Shown one piece after another: positions 37,141 to 51,095 of a stretch of DNA of 64,000 bases. Each line of letters starts with the position of its first letter. Position 1 is the stretch's first letter. A model generated the notes under the pieces. The model did no database searches, was not told the origin of the DNA, and was given only the letters and a program-made list of their open reading frames with translations. A program made the position numbers and the translations under genes. The stretch is from Pyrocephalus nanus (Eukaryota > Chordata > Aves > Passeriformes > Tyrannidae), in contig CM076266.1 of assembly GCA_038380795.1 (NCBI GenBank), forward strand, positions 45,406,425 to 45,470,424. The letters run 5' to 3'.

Positions 37141-40044
37141 CATGGTACCTGGTTTTAATGAAGGAAAACACTGATATTAGACTGTGTGGCCTTAAACCTG
37201 CACATTCTTGCATCAATTTAAAAGCTTATTAAGGTGGGTAAGGGTTGTGCTTGAGCCTCGGGCCAGCACCAGCCTTGAGCAATGGGAGCTTTGCTGAGCT
37301 TAGGCTTTGCAGGGGCTCCCTCACTGGGGTGGTCGTCGCTCAACTCCCTGCGGGAAAGCTGTGAAGGTTTTGACAGTGAGGTTTTCCAGAAACAGGCCAT
37401 TAGTGCAGCAGGGTTTTTACTATAGAAAAGGCTGTGAAGGACACACACACACACACACACACAGACCTGTACAGGAGGAAGCTGAGGGCAAAGGACTCAA
37501 AGAGGAGAAACCAGAACCCATCTAGATGTTCTCTGCCCCATCAGATAAAGGAAAGGTTATTTGTAACCGTATTTACTAAGTAGAAGTGTTATCTTTTAGG
37601 GGTAGGCACAGCTCGTAGTGGGGTATCAATGGCTATAGTAAGCATGATTTTTACTTTGAATTAACTATAGTTTGTTCCCATGAGATAAATATCCATTAAG
37701 CAGGTGGAGTATAGTAAGTGTGATCTGAGAGCATCTTCTGGTTCAATTTCTGCATCAAGTTTGTGTACTCTGACACTACTCTGCAATATGAGAGAAATCC
37801 TGTTTCAAAAGCTGTGCTTCAAAAGTGTGTTTCTGATCTGCCCTGAAACATTAAAGGGAGTGCTCCATTTCTAGGCCAGAAGTGAAGTATAAATACATCT
37901 TAAATTTTTTTTTTCTTTTTAACTAAAGAGAACAAATATTAACTTTCTATTGACTTCACTGTTTTGCCATTAAGACCGTGGTAAACGCATATTAGATAGC
38001 ATTGAATATGTTAAGATTTTTGCCAATGCATGCAACAAGACATGTATCCAGCTGGTCTGGCCAGGATCATTTCTGTGTTACACAGGAGAAGAGACTTGGC
38101 AGTGGAGTCCTCACAGCAGCTCTGGGTCCTCTTGACTGGCAATTACAAACTCTATAACCTTTAGCAGTTATCAGCTGTTAGAGTTGTAATTTGCATCAGA
38201 ATCTTGCTTACTGCAGTCTCCACAGATCATAGGCCACAATGCTTACCGGCTGTCCAGGTTTTGTTGCAGGGGTTTCTTTACTTTTTTTTTTTTTCTTTCC
38301 CCCCGTATGTGCTTGAAATATATGTTTATAGTTTATTTTCTGAGCATCTAACAATGAAAGAACTGGTATATGTTATAAAATGTAATCTTGCTGCCAGCTT
38401 CATGGTATTATGACACAGGGTCTTTGCTGACAGTCAGCTATGCTTTGATTTTTTTCCAGCTGCAAGCCTTTTAGTCTTGACATAGTACATTTCCTAATTT
38501 TACTACTGGGAACAGCGTTCTGAAAACAATGTCACACGTTGTCAATACAAGAGTTTTAACCTTGTCACCCTTTTAAACCTTGTTATATATTTTAGTTTTA
38601 GTGCCTACTCACACATTTCCAGTCATAATAACGTCAATCTCAACAATTTTGTTGCAAATTTCTTCACTCTCAAATAGCAATTCCATGTCTTCTTGCTGCT
38701 GAAGTGCATCCTTAAGAGCTGCAGATGACGTTAAACCTTAGCCAGCTTAGGCAGCTCTCCAGACTGTTGGCATGGCCTATCAGTGTTACCAGGTCCTGTG
38801 CCTCTTTCCTGTAGTGCCTGATGAAATGAAAGAAGATGGGTCAAATGAAGGGAAATAACAATTCATGTTCCTGTAATCTTCTGCCATCAGTTCTACAGCG
38901 GTGCTCATCCCATTAATTTCAGCCTTACTCATCCTAGTTTAAAAGTATAAATAAAAATCAAGTCTGTAGGGGCTCTTTTAAATGGTGTTAATTACTTATA
39001 AGTCTACTGCTCACCAGATATAGACCAGATGATCACTTGGTGTTCAGCTCACTGGCCTAAACTAAGTCTCGTTGAAAATACAACTCAGACAAGTAACATC
39101 TTTTGGCTTTAAATTCCTATGTATGTATATATACTATACTCCCATCAGTATGTACATGTGAGATGAATAAAAGGTGCAAGTGCCATAGAATAAAGAAACC
39201 AGTGTTTACGTGCTTTATGAATTAGACATCTGAGGTTGGGAGAAAATAAAGTCCATTGCGGAGCTTTCTGTTCTATTTTAAATTTAAAAAGCACGATGCA
39301 ACAAAATACATGTTGTAAGAAAAACTTTCATGAGGCTAAAAGTAGCAAATGAATACTAAAAAATAGCTATGCTAGCACTGCTTTCCAGTAAATATATTTG
39401 AAACACATGAAAAAATTTAATATACTTTTTACTTACTTTGGAGATATAAATTTTCCCTGTAATGGAAACATTTTCCTGTCTTCTATGAGATAACTGGGTC
39501 TTTTTCTGATAATTGCTCAGCCAGATTTCCTGGTATAGGCTGACTACACTGTGAAGCTCTGGCAAGACAGGTCTTCCTGTACTTAAGTATTCAGGTAAAC
39601 CAAAGTTATGACCTGTTTATGTCTGTTGGAACATGATTAGACAGACAGTGTATGCCAGGGAGCACCAACATATCTTGGAATTACTTTATCGTCTTTTTTC
39701 TTGGATCATATTTGGAAATAAAACTGGAAGCTTGGCTGCCTGAAATGGGTAGGATAGTATGCTGGGATCAAGGCCCTGCCTACAGTTTAGATAATTAAAA
39801 GAATGTCTTTCTATAAAAAGGATAGTCTTCTCAGTCAGAAATTCCTTCATGCATTAGAAAGAAACATATTAATGTATAAATCGATGCCTTTGAATTTTTA
39901 GGATTTTTAACTTTATGTAGATTTTAATGTAGCAGTATAATCTGTCACACTTTAGAATAGTAGTTAACGCTTATCAAACTCTATTCCCCGCTTCATATCA
40001 ACTTTTCTAAATTCTTTAAGCTTATTTAGGTTCCTTTCAAAGCA
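37141..40044. other. Non-coding stretch beside the CpG-rich island
   Basis: GC-rich until about 37530, then AT-rich. It contains the (AC)n repeat at 37441-37463. No exon or repeat family was recognised. Confidence 0.6.
37441..37463. repeat. (AC)n microsatellite
   Basis: About 11 uninterrupted AC units, likely polymorphic. Confidence 0.9.
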
Positions 40045-40405
40045 GGACTATAGTAAACACATTTTGTTTAAGAATATATGCACCCAAGGCCCGAAAAAGA
40101 AGTTACCATCATAGTCAAAGCAACCATCAAACCTGGCACCTTGGAGAAGCTCCAAAGACAGTACGTGCTGGGAAGAAGAGGAAGATGAGGAAGAAAATGG
40201 TCTTGAGACCCCCAACTCAATTTTCAGGGAGGTGTGCTGAGGGGCAGATCTAGGGGTGGGTAGTTCTCATACCAGATCATAAATTGTGGTCACAATTTTT
40301 TGTACTCTTAGCACCAGAAGGCCTTCATTAAAGGTCTGTTCTCTCTCTTATCTCTAAATTAACCTGAAGTTTTTTTGCTTCTGATATTTAGGCAACAAAT
40401 GAAAG
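40045..40405 (+). mobile_element. ERV-like LTR relic, plus orientation (pair 1)
   Basis: This region aligns by eye with the reverse complement of 10075-10475. Shared blocks are ACACATTTTGTTTAAGA, ATGCACC, CACCTTGGAGAAGCTCCAA, GACAGTACGTGCTG, a GA-rich run, GGTCTTGAGACC, CAGATCTAGGGG, TAGTTCTC, and CTTCATTAAAGGTCTG followed by a CT-rich stretch. The ATTAAA near 40327 fits a poly(A) signal with R/U5 after it. Both copies are old and indel-rich, and no target duplication was found. Confidence 0.6.
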
Positions 40406-43239
40406 GATACAGTTTTCTTTCTAGATCTTTCCTCCTAACAAAATACTGCATTTTCACTTTCTCTTTTATTTTCTCCACATATACACCTACTCCCAGACCA
40501 AATTCCTATTGAATGTAATGTGAGAGTGTGATATCTCTCTATCTAGTTATTTCTTTTTCAACAGCAGAATTACTTCTGGAGCTTCTGTTCGGATGAACAA
40601 CGCAAAAGACACCTCTTTGTACCTTAAAAAATATAGGATTTGAAATTATGGACTGCTCATCCAAGTACTTAGGTTTCCTCAGGATTTATCACTGAAACAG
40701 ATTACCTGCCTAATTTTAAACTCTACTAGTAACAACCTATTTTTATTAATGTCCATTGCTTTATCAATCTAATCTTCCCACTGGAATTAAAATGCCAGAC
40801 TACTGTTGGTATCAATGGTATCAGGATCAGACTAATGTGTAGCACATCCAATAATTTTGTTATTCTTAAAAGGTTTTGTGTAGATTAGAAGCAAAAAGTT
40901 ATTTTGTTGGTGGATGTCCAAGAGCAGTACCAGAAGAAAAGATGTAAATTTGACACTATTTCAGTGTGCCAGTCTGCACTGAAAGAATCTTAGTGTTCAA
41001 ACACCTGATCCTAGTGTTCAAACAGAAGTTGCTTCAGTGTGCTGATGATTACTTCAGCCCCTGGGATGAGGCCATTGCTTCAGAGCCAGGCTGAAATGCC
41101 TCATATAGACTGAAAGAGAGGGCAACATGATTGCTTCCTAACTGCTGCTTGCCTAATAACCATCCTTCTCTCTGACTCCTCAGGGTGCTTGGCCTCATCA
41201 TGACTTAATTTACTGTTTCCACAGATCTGTTTCCATTATATGAAATAAAATAAATCAGTGATCTTATACACCTTACGGATTTATGTCTCAAAGTGATCCT
41301 TTCAAAGTAGATTTTTCTGTTAGAAGCAAATAAAAAACTAAGCATTTATTGTAAAATTTTCTGTGACCTCAGAAAAAGGGGATGATTGAAAGTGTCTCAT
41401 CATAAATTACAAAAGGGATGATAACATACTGGAAATCAACACTGGAAAATAATTGAAAATTACTGAATCGATCTTAATCAGTGTTTTTGCATCTTATTTA
41501 CTGAAGCACGTAGAGCATCTGCAGTACTTCAGATCATACCAGAATCAGTTAAAATTGGTTCCTCACTTCACATAAATGAAGCTTCTCTTCAGAAATGGCA
41601 GCTCTAGAACCAACTTTTTTTGATAGAATCTTAGTTTTATGAAATTATTACAGTAACATTTCTTTTTGAATTTTGTCCTGAATCTGATTTTCTTTCTGCT
41701 AAAGCTAGTAAGAAGAGAGAAAGATTTAAAAGTATTAAATATAATGATTGTACCTTTTAAAAACTTATGCATGCAGCTGAATAAGGTGTATATAAAATTG
41801 GATGTTCTTGTCATGAAGAGACAAACAATTTTCTTAACAGTAACGCAACTTAAGTTTATGCTACAGTTAGTCTTCTGATATTTTAATACAAAATATTGAG
41901 AAAAACCTTAGAGACAAATGAGAGCATTTCCAAGTCATATCCCATGTTAAGAAAAGTTATAGACTGATACTTGCTGTGAAGAGATTATCATCTAATGCTT
42001 CAAGGTTTTGAGCATTTCCAAACAGTAAAAATTCACATGCCCTGTCAGGACTTCCAGGTACTCCATTTTATTTGGATGTTGGCCAATGATGTTTTAGGAG
42101 TCAGCAATCTTCCCTGAGAAAGTAGTAACTGGTAAGACTATACAGGCAAAATTGTGACACTAGAAATTAACAATATAATTTTACTGTTATGTAATTTCTA
42201 TCCAACAGTAAATTTTGCTTCTGTTTCTTCATACAATTGTTTAATTAGACTTTTTGCATTTTGAAAGACAAAGAATTTTGGTTCCTAAATGCCATGAAAT
42301 ATTTGGCTTGTTTGTTTTAATCAGTATTGAGAGAAACTGTGCTGTCCTGACCTCCTTTGTAATCAATGATTGCCACTCATGTGTACTTGCTGTAACATCT
42401 ATATTAGATTATTACAGAAGCTGAGGTCTCAACCTACTGAGGTGTCAATCTCAGAAAGATCTATGCTTTAGGAAGTAGGATAGCCTAATAGAAACTAAGA
42501 GGTGCTATACTATACCAAGGGTCAAAGTGATTGCTTTATTTCTCCCTACTTGAAAGATTTATTGTACTTGGATAGAAAATGCTTTGTGGCCTATCAGGTA
42601 TTCATCAATAATATTTTTTAAAGTGAACCATTTCCTCATTTTTCATACTTTACACTCAATTTCCAAATAAGTTCCCAGTTTAAATTTCCAATTTGCAGTT
42701 AAGTGTTTGAATACAGTGCTGTCATAATCTGATGCTGTCTACATTTTGGTACTTGAGAAGCAAGACATACTTCCAGTTTTGTATCCACTGTAAATATGTA
42801 AAACCGTTGCAAAGTTATGTAAACAAAAAGAATAAGGAGCAAACAATCCCAAGCACTTACTGTGGTTATGAGGGACATAGGTTTCACTTGACTATATATC
42901 TAAAAATAGTTGTACATCAGACTCTTCCAATGGAGGACAAATAGTGATAAGTAAGCTGACAATGCAGTTTTATTCCCTCTGTTTGATGAATCTCATCACT
43001 TGAATAACAGTGAAACACCCATAAAAATGTAAGAAATGATGGACATGTTGCAGAAAAAAGTCTTTCCTCAGAAAACTTATACTGAGTTTAATACTTTCCC
43101 AGTTAATATAAATTTTTAATCGCTGATCTGTAATTGAGAAAAAAAAAAAAAAACATAAACAATTGAACACCTTTTCCCTCCCTTTCCTAGGTTCATCTTA
43201 ACTGAAACGTATCCTGCCCTCTTTCCTGTATCAACTTTG
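40406..43239. other. AT-rich non-coding stretch, no gene seen
   Basis: No recognisable features apart from an A15 run at 43139-43153. Confidence 0.65.
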
Positions 43240-43680
43240 TTGTCACTGCAGGTTAAGCTCAGTTCATCCCAATTCCTTTGGCTGAGCAACCCAGGCGTTT
43301 AGGGTCACATGCGCAAGTTTCTTTCCGCTGCTGCTTGATCTTTCCAAGGCATCCTCCCCTACTCTGTGCTTCTGAGTGTGCAGTCTGCAGCATTTGCCCT
43401 TCATGGGCTGCAGTCCCTCAGGGGTGTCTCTGTTTCAACATGTTTCATCTGCAGACTGCTGTCTATCAGGGGTGTGTCTTTTCAGCATAAAGTGCCTCCT
43501 CTCAAGAGCATATCTGCTGCTTTGGAGTTTCAAATGCTTCTCCCCACAGGTCTTCCCCAGAAGAGTCTTCTTGGTGCCTCCTCACATCTCTGGCCCTGCT
43601 CCTCCCAAAGAGGCCACCTTGCAGCCCCCTGCTATCCCCACCCTTCCAGGTGTGCCCAGTGTAGTATTCCAAGCTAAATA
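43240..43680. mobile_element. Possible ERVL LTR fragment
   Basis: GC-richer than its surroundings. It contains CATGGGCTGCAGTCCCTCAGGGGTGTCTCTG, followed by a diverged repeat of the same block about 45-50 bp later (CTGCTGTCTATCAGGGGTGTGTCTT). Short imperfect tandem blocks of this kind occur in avian ERVL LTRs, as recalled. No ends were identified, and the frames of 103 and 132 codons have no known domain. Confidence 0.35.
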
Positions 43681-43921
43681 CAAGCAGCTGGTTTTGGAAG
43701 CAATTGTAAATACATCATTTTACCTGACAGACATGAGGCTTGGGTGTTCAGCGTGCATTACCAGTGCTTGCTAAAGAGTTTAGTTGATGTGAATGGAGTG
43801 AAGAAAACCAGGCTGTGCACTTAGACATGCGTGTGCATACAGTGACAAGAACAAGGTTTGCCTTCACCCATGCCTCAGAGAACTGTATCCTTAACATGTG
43901 CCTAGATCTGTAATTTCCAAG

Positions 43922-44024
43922 GTTTTTGTTGTTTTGTTTTGGGTTTTTGTTTGTTTTTTTGTTGTTTTTGTTTTGGTTTGTTTTTGTTTTTGTTTTTTGT
44001 TTGTTTTGTTTTGTTTTGTTTTAA
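43922..44024. repeat. (TTTTG)n low-complexity tract
   Basis: About 100 bp made up almost only of T and G, in GTTTT and GTTTTT units, with an almost perfect GTTTT array at the right end. Confidence 0.9.
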
Positions 44025-44783
44025 GTATTCTTACTTGCAATTGTCTTTCAGCTAAATTAATGTTGTGATTTCTGGCTGTGGAACATGCAGTACAGAGATG
44101 AGAAATACCTTTTCTTCCTTGATAAGAAACGATTGTATCTTTAGGTTATTAGAGTTATTCCTCCACTCAGTGTAGCTCAAGTATAGAATTAGAAGTTTAG
44201 TGGTCAGTGAAGTCTCTTTCTGCCTTTGATAGTCCTCATCTGGCCCATGCTACTGTTAATATAGGGTCCATTTCAGAAAGGGCCATTTTCTGCCTGCTGC
44301 AGAAAAACTAACATTTTCTTTTTCAACCTCTGAGTGGGAGGCTCATTCATGCTTTTAAATATGTATATTTAGATCCTTCTCCTGTTCATCTTACAAATAA
44401 AAGATTGAAAATGTAGCTTGAATATGAAGGAAACATACAGGTTTTTTATGCTGTTTACTAACATGCAATTTATCTCCCTAGCCAGGAATATTTTCTTATT
44501 GTTTGTCTTACAATTAAAAAGATACTTTTTGTAATACAAATGAGGGGTAAATGGTAAATCAAAGTGAATTCCTTTTAGCCATTACTGATCATATCACATT
44601 CTGCTAACATCATACTCTCCACCTTTTTTGTGATCAGTAATATTAATAATGCTGATTTCTTCAGCTTACCATTTAATTTCTAGGAAAAAACACAGTAGTA
44701 ATTTTATGGTTTTGTAAGTTAACCTCCTTCTAGCTTCCAAGTATTTTAGGAGGAGTTTCATTGAAATTCAGTTCAAAAATGAA

Positions 44784-44818
44784 TGTAATTTACTCCTAGT
44801 TGATAATAAGAGATCATC
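44784..44818 (+). repeat. Left arm of a perfect 35-bp inverted repeat
   Basis: It contains TTTACTCCTAGTTGATAATA. Its exact reverse complement lies at 45905-45939 with no mismatch or gap, and the match stops abruptly on both sides. Confidence 0.95.
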
Positions 44819-45775
44819 TGGCTTCAGCAAGGCTCGTATGGTTGAGTTTAATAAAACATTTGATGAAATCTTGATTAGATCACACAAAGCTTGGTATTTG
44901 AGAATCATCAAGTGTGATTTGTGCTTTTGTATCATTCTAACCCTAATGTCGCTTTTGCTGAATGAAATAATCAGCTTAAATGTATGTACACTAATGATGT
45001 GTTTGTCATGAAAACATAGTGCACAATTCCTTCATCAGTACCACAGGGAAGCACAATGGATTTAATTCAGTGCTAGTTGCAAAATATTTTTGTGGTGGGA
45101 TATCCTTAAAAGGCAAGATAAATTTGAAAAGCGCTTCTGAGAGCAATTTATACAGATAATGGAGAGATAAGCAGGGTCTTATCTAGGTATCTTTATTGTT
45201 CTCTGTTTTACATTTTGGACTGGGAAAAATAATATACAAATCAGCTATTGTAGGATATGGACTGAAGTAGGGTTAAGTTCACCATCACTCTTCAATGACA
45301 CTGCTCTAAACAAATCCCTTGCTACCGTACTCATATATGTAGTTTGTGAAATGTCTGATAACTTCCTCTCTCCACCTTCTTTCTTTCCATGGAAGCAACG
45401 TTGATCCACTATGAAACATATTTGTGTTTCCCATTTTTAGTTGTTAATGTAAAATGCACATTTTCGTCAGATGTGAAAAGAAAAACTTGAAAACTTATAA
45501 AGTGTTCTGAGATAATAGTGTTTTCATTGAAGAATGACACCTCATTAAAATTAAAGCAGCTGGGTTTCAATAACATTTCTTTAAAGAACATTGAAATAAT
45601 TTCAATAAAATCAAAATGTTCTAGCTGACCTTCTTTGGCAGAACATTGTGACTTTTCTTTTCAGGGTATTTGTTCAAGATATTTGCTATGACATTTTATG
45701 TTATTCAGTTTCAAGATTAATTTTCAAAATCAAAATTTTACCTTTAAGTGTCATCAAGCCAAGTGATTAATTTCC

Positions 45776-45793
45776 TTTTTTTTTTTTTTTTTT
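45776..45793. repeat. T18 homopolymer
   Basis: An uninterrupted run of 18 T between the two arms of the inverted repeat, about 110 bp from the right arm. Confidence 0.8.
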
Positions 45794-45904
45794 CATTTCA
45801 AAGTCAGAAGAGTTTGGAAAAAGTGGAAGAAGGTTGAGTTTCTACTAGTACAAATATTTGCACACATACTTTTGTACTTTTGTGGTGTTCTCCTCCATAG
45901 AATG

Positions 45905-45939
45905 GATGATCTCTTATTATCAACTAGGAGTAAATTACA
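45905..45939 (-). repeat. Right arm of a perfect 35-bp inverted repeat
   Basis: It contains TATTATCAACTAGGAGTAAA, the exact reverse complement of the arm at 44784-44818, with 1,086 bp between the arms. Confidence 0.95.
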
Positions 45940-47422
45940 CAAAATAACATTGCAACTGAAGCACTTCTCTTTGTTCAGTGACCTCCTCAGGCAATGGGAA
46001 TTAAAAGCGCCTTTCTAATTTCTCTGAGAAACTATTGGAAAGTAGAGACAAGAGAAATATCTTTCCTCTTTCCATAAGTTGATTAGTATGCAACCAAGAA
46101 TGAAATTCTTGGGACCAGCGGAAAAGAACTTTGGAGACTTTAATTGTTTTGCATCATAGTCATTTCACTTTCCTCATAACTGGAAAGAGTTGCAAGGAAA
46201 AATAAGTGGAATATGAAGATTTTCCCAAGCCATATTTTACTTTATAAATTATTACATTTTCAACACTTGTGAACACTAAAAAACAGCAATTGAAGTTCTT
46301 TCTGAAAGTTCATAATCTCTCTTTATCCATGCATATTTTTTCAACCAATTTACAGTGATTTCTACAAATAAATGAGTTTATTTTTAATCTGACTATTAAT
46401 TTGACTTTCTGGCTATTAATTAGATTTACATTCTGAATGTAGTGGTTTTGAAATCTTTGCCCAGAGAAGCTGTTATGGTAGGACGGATCTGCTATATATA
46501 TAATTGTTATGTTTCTTAAAGAAACCAAAGAAGGCCATATCTTTTCACCTTCTCTTTATCCCAGAAGTAATATGAGTGTTACTTAACTGGATAAAAGAGT
46601 CTTCCATTTTTTATATGGATCAAGATCCTGCAAAATGCTGTAATGCTTCATAATAGTGTGTCACAAGTCAGGAAGAGAGCAGCACTAACAGAACTAGGAA
46701 AGCAGTTGGAGGGAACCTACTCTGCTTCTGTTTCATGTTTCTTACTTCCCATATTATTTGAAAATCTGCTTATGGAATAGGAAAATCTTCTGTTCTTGTA
46801 AGTAATTGAAAGTATTTTTAAAAAGTCATTGGGCCTTTTTTGTCTGTGATAGGGAAGGTGGGATTACCTTTTCACTAAGAATAAATATTAAGAAATATAA
46901 ATCTATAATCTAGCCTATTTTTTTGTATTGTGTCAATACGGAAAGCCATTTTCAGCTGATGTCTGACATGTATTGCCCATTTAAATTGGACACATTCCAT
47001 TTATTTTTCAGTCATGACTGCGAGTGATGCTGATTATCACATGCATCTCCATACTTAACAAGCATCTACCAACAATCTTTTGGTAATAAGGCAGTTAACA
47101 CAGCAAAAAGTATATGCTAAACAGTATGGAGTAAAGAGCCATTTACTGACAGTAATGACTTAATCCAAGCCCTCCATGTATGCTGATGTAAAAGGTGCTG
47201 AGTCTAATAAAATAAAACACAGAGGGAAAAAATTGTACAGAAGGAAAATGAGTATCTGGGGATGTTGTAGATCTATGTATTACCTCACCCAAGAGGATAA
47301 GATAACTCAGCCTTCAGCAGTGAACTGACAGTCACTTTTCTTATTTTTTAATGATATTATAATTTACTTTCTATTTATTGCTCCTAGTTTTTAAACTGTT
47401 AAGAACTGTATTAATAAAATTA

Positions 47423-48198
47423 TGGAATCACAGAATCTGCTGAGTTGGAAAGGACCCATAAGGATCACTCCAGTCCAACTCCTGGCCCTGCACAGAAATA
47501 CCCCAAGAATCACACCATGTGTCTGAGAGCAGTGTCCAAACAATTTCTTGAACTAAGACAGGCTTGGTACTCTGACTACTTCCCTAGGAAACCTGTTCCA
47601 GTGCCCAACCACCCTCTGGGTGAAAAAGATTTTCCTGATATCCAACCTAAACCTTCCCTGACACAACTTCAAGATGCTTTGTCAAGTCCTGTCACTGGTC
47701 TCAAGAGTGAAAAGATCAGAGCCTGCCCCTCTAGCCCCCCCGAGGGTGTTGAAGACTGCAGGGAGGTCTCCCCAAGTCTCCTCCAGGCTGAACAGACAAA
47801 GTGACCTCAGCCACTCCTCATACGGCTTCCCCTCCAGACTCTTCACCATCCTTGTGGCCCTCCTCTGGATGCTCCCAAATAGCTTAATGTCTTTTTAATA
47901 TTGTGGTGCCCAAAACTGCTTGAAGTACTCAAGGTGAGGCTGCCACAGAGCAGAGCAGGACATTCACTTCTTTGACTGGCTTTGTCTGATGCCCCCCCAG
48001 GACACGGTTGGACCTCCTGGCTGTCAGGGCACACTGCTGACACAGTCAACTTTCTGTCAACCAGAACTCCCAAGTCCTTTTCCATGGTGCTCCAGACTCT
48101 AGTTCTGTGGTCTCTACACACAACCAGCATTGCCCTGTCCCATGGCACAGAATCCAGCATTTGCCCTTTTAAACTTCATAAGGTCGTTGATTGCCAAT
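47423..48198 (-). mobile_element. CR1 LINE, 3' fragment, minus strand
   Basis: The plus strand starts with GGAATCACAGAATCTGCTGAG and continues with CCAGTCCAACTCCTGGCCC, CCCTGACACAACTTCAAGATGC, GACACGGTTGGACCTCCTGG and AACTTCATAAGGTCGTTGATTG. A minus-strand frame (47843-48160) carries EKDLGVLVDRKLTVS, the CR1 ORF2 segment just upstream of the C-terminus. It reaches further 5' than the 33-kb fragment. Frames are broken and the copy is inactive. Confidence 0.92.
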
Positions 48199-51095
48199 CA
48201 TACTGTAAAGAGCTTTTTATTTAACTCAGAAGGAAAAAGTGAGTGATGCCATAGTCTGAATATTCCTATGACTTCTTAGTTTCACTCTCCCTCAAATTAT
48301 GAGATTAATTTGGTTCACCTATAACTTGGCTTTGAAGCTACATATTTCTAAAATTCCATCTGAAATTATCAAGCCTAACTTATTTTTTCTTAGGCTATAT
48401 AGCAAGAGATGGAGTCAAAGATAAAATATCTGATCTTTATAATAAAACATCATTGTAAACTGTACAGTGTACACTGTAAAAATAAATAGATCTTGCTACA
48501 TTCGGACACTAAGTTTTTTTGAAACGTATCTCAAGAGGTTTTCTTTTTGTCCTAGCCTTTCTGCTTCAGCTTTTTCAGATCTATTGCTGATTTTATACCT
48601 AAAGAACTGATTAGAAAGAATGATAAAAAATGCAAACGTATCCAAACAACTCCTCTGGAAAATACCAAATACGCAAGATAATCTCTAGCCCTCTCCATGC
48701 ATCTGAAAACATGAACAGTAGTGAAAGCTAAGAGCTTACTGGTATCTCACCAAGTTCACAGTATTCCCTAGTCGAAAGGGAGTCTGGAGAACAAACTGAA
48801 ATTTTATTATCTGGACAGCAGTAATCATTTAGCAAATAGCAGCATTTGATTTCTAAAGTAACCTGGGATTCAGAGACATTTTCTATATATCTGGCACTGT
48901 TGAAGTACATTCTCCTAAAGTTACTCTATCCACTATCTTAAGCTTCTCTTCTCTGGGGACTGGGTGTAAGTGAACCGGTGACTTCACAGGTGCATCAAAC
49001 TCTAATTTTCATTTAGGATTTCATGTAAAAAAGGAGTTATTTTGCATGAGCCTTTATTATGTTAAGCACCGGAGTGGTTAAAAATGTGATCTGGTTTCAC
49101 TTTCTATAAAATATTTTTTATCATAGCTTCTAGAACTAAGAAATCAAAAATTGGTTCAGAGAAAACAGGGATATTAGGGAAGAACAAGTAGGACAAAAAA
49201 GCAGCAGTGCAGAAATAGTGTCAAATAAAAGCCAAACTTGGAATGCAGTAAGAACTATTGATTTAACTAATTAAATTTACTGCATCCTTGGTGAAAATAG
49301 TTTCCTCGGTTTAGTCCTTAATTTATTTCCTAATGGCTTAATAGGCATTACTAGTGCAATGTGCTTCTGTCCACAAAAATATTGTACAATATGTCTTACA
49401 TTTCTCTGTAAGTACATAGCAGAATACAGACTTGGGGTTATGTAAAGTTACAGGGTAAGTGTAATACCAATACATGTGCTATCATTCTTGTGTTATATAC
49501 TCACCTGTGGTAAGCAAAAACCATTGATATCAAAAGGAAAACTTAGTAGGGAAGAACAAGAGGGACTGGTATGTACATCCAGACTGAGAAAATAATGCTA
49601 GATGCAGAAATTAAAATTTGTTGGTGTTATGAAAAGGAAAAAACAGTCCAAGGCTGCTTAAATATGATATGACTGTGTTATTCCAATAGTGTGCCAGGAA
49701 CCACCTCTCTGAACTGTGGTAAATGGAGTATAATGCAGCCTAGACCAAATACAAATATTCCTTAACTGAACAAGAATTAAAGCAATACTAAAAATTTATT
49801 CTGCTAAGGTTTGTAGATAGTGCAAAAATTCAAAAAAGTGGATGCAAAAACGTAGAAAAGAATTACTGAACATAAAAGTCAGACAAGGTTTTGTTTTTAG
49901 TGCCAGCCTCCACTGAAGGATAACAATTACAGGGGAGAAAAAAAGAGGTTTTCCTTTGAATAAAAGATGTGATCATTTTTGTTTAGGGGATGCAAAAAAT
50001 TATTAATGTAAAAAAAGAATAGCATACACTGCTTGATATAAATTTCCCATGTATTACTCAAAATTTTCTTAGTAACCTCAAAATAGTAGTGGCAAAAGCA
50101 GAGGTGAAGCTGAGTGGCATGGTACCAGAAACAGCCCAGCAGAGAAATGGAGGGAGCAATGTTGCAAATGCTGAGCTCCCCTTGGCATGCCTTCTGCTAC
50201 CCCAATGTCTCTGGAGCTGTAGGCTTTGATGCTCTCTGAAGCCTAACCCTAACTCTAGTCCTAGCTTTTCTGATTGATGTTAATTGTTACCTACCCTTAT
50301 CCAGTTTTCCATTATGTATTTTCAAAGTAAAGAAATTAGTAATTTAATTTTTAGATCTGGTTCCCTCATCTTTGTTTTTATCATTTACAAGTTAAAAATG
50401 GAGAAAGAGATGTGAGCAAAGTTATTCTAGGCTCTTAATCTGTATAACTCTTAGAAGAGGTCTAAAAACTGGTAGGGAAGACACTGATACTGATTCAGCT
50501 ATATCTGCTGTAAATAAACATTAAATGTTTCCCCATGTTTTGTTTCCATCTCACCGGGTCTTCTTGGGAATTTTGGGATATTTGGACAGGGGTCAATATC
50601 TTTCCTTTGAAATGAAGAAATAGGGGTACATAGAGTTAAAGTGAATCTCAGGACTGTGTTCAAGAGATTGTGAGAATTAATAAAGGTAAATCAGAAAACC
50701 CCCAACAAAACACTGAAAAATCCTAATAATTCTTCTGTCAAGGGAGATACTTGTTTTTTTCCTGAAGTCTTTATATCTTTGGGTTTTTTTCAGTCTTTGC
50801 ATTCAAGGTAGCAAGGTGATTTTCTTATGGGAAAATATAGCAACATTTTTTTGGCAGTTCCTTAAAGTTTGATGATATAGCACACCCTAATGAAGATTAA
50901 TGTGCATAAAGTGCCATAGGGCAATTGAAATTGCAAGAAGAATATAATTTGTTCTATCAATCATCAGTTTATCTCAGTAAATATGTGTGACATGTGTTGT
51001 AGATCTTGAACTTTGTCACAAGTTTTAATATTGTTGTTCATTCTTTGGACTAATCCATAGTCATATTTCCTTTACTTCTTGTTGATGCCATCAAC

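Larger units (their letters stand above)
43681..47422. other. AT-rich non-coding stretch with an inverted repeat
   Basis: No gene was seen. It holds a TTTTG-type repeat at 43922-44024, the two arms of a 35-bp inverted repeat, and a T18 run at 45776-45793. The 44560-45130 block has no repeats and could be conserved non-coding DNA, which is untested. Confidence 0.6.

Noticed and set aside
43366..43774. Open frames of 103 and 132 codons
   Set aside because: They overlap each other in different frames in LTR-like, GC-rich DNA and resemble no protein family.
44940..44950. Telomere-like CTAACCCTAA near 44.94 kb and TAACCCTAAC near 50.25 kb
   Set aside because: Single short matches with no tandem array, at chance level.
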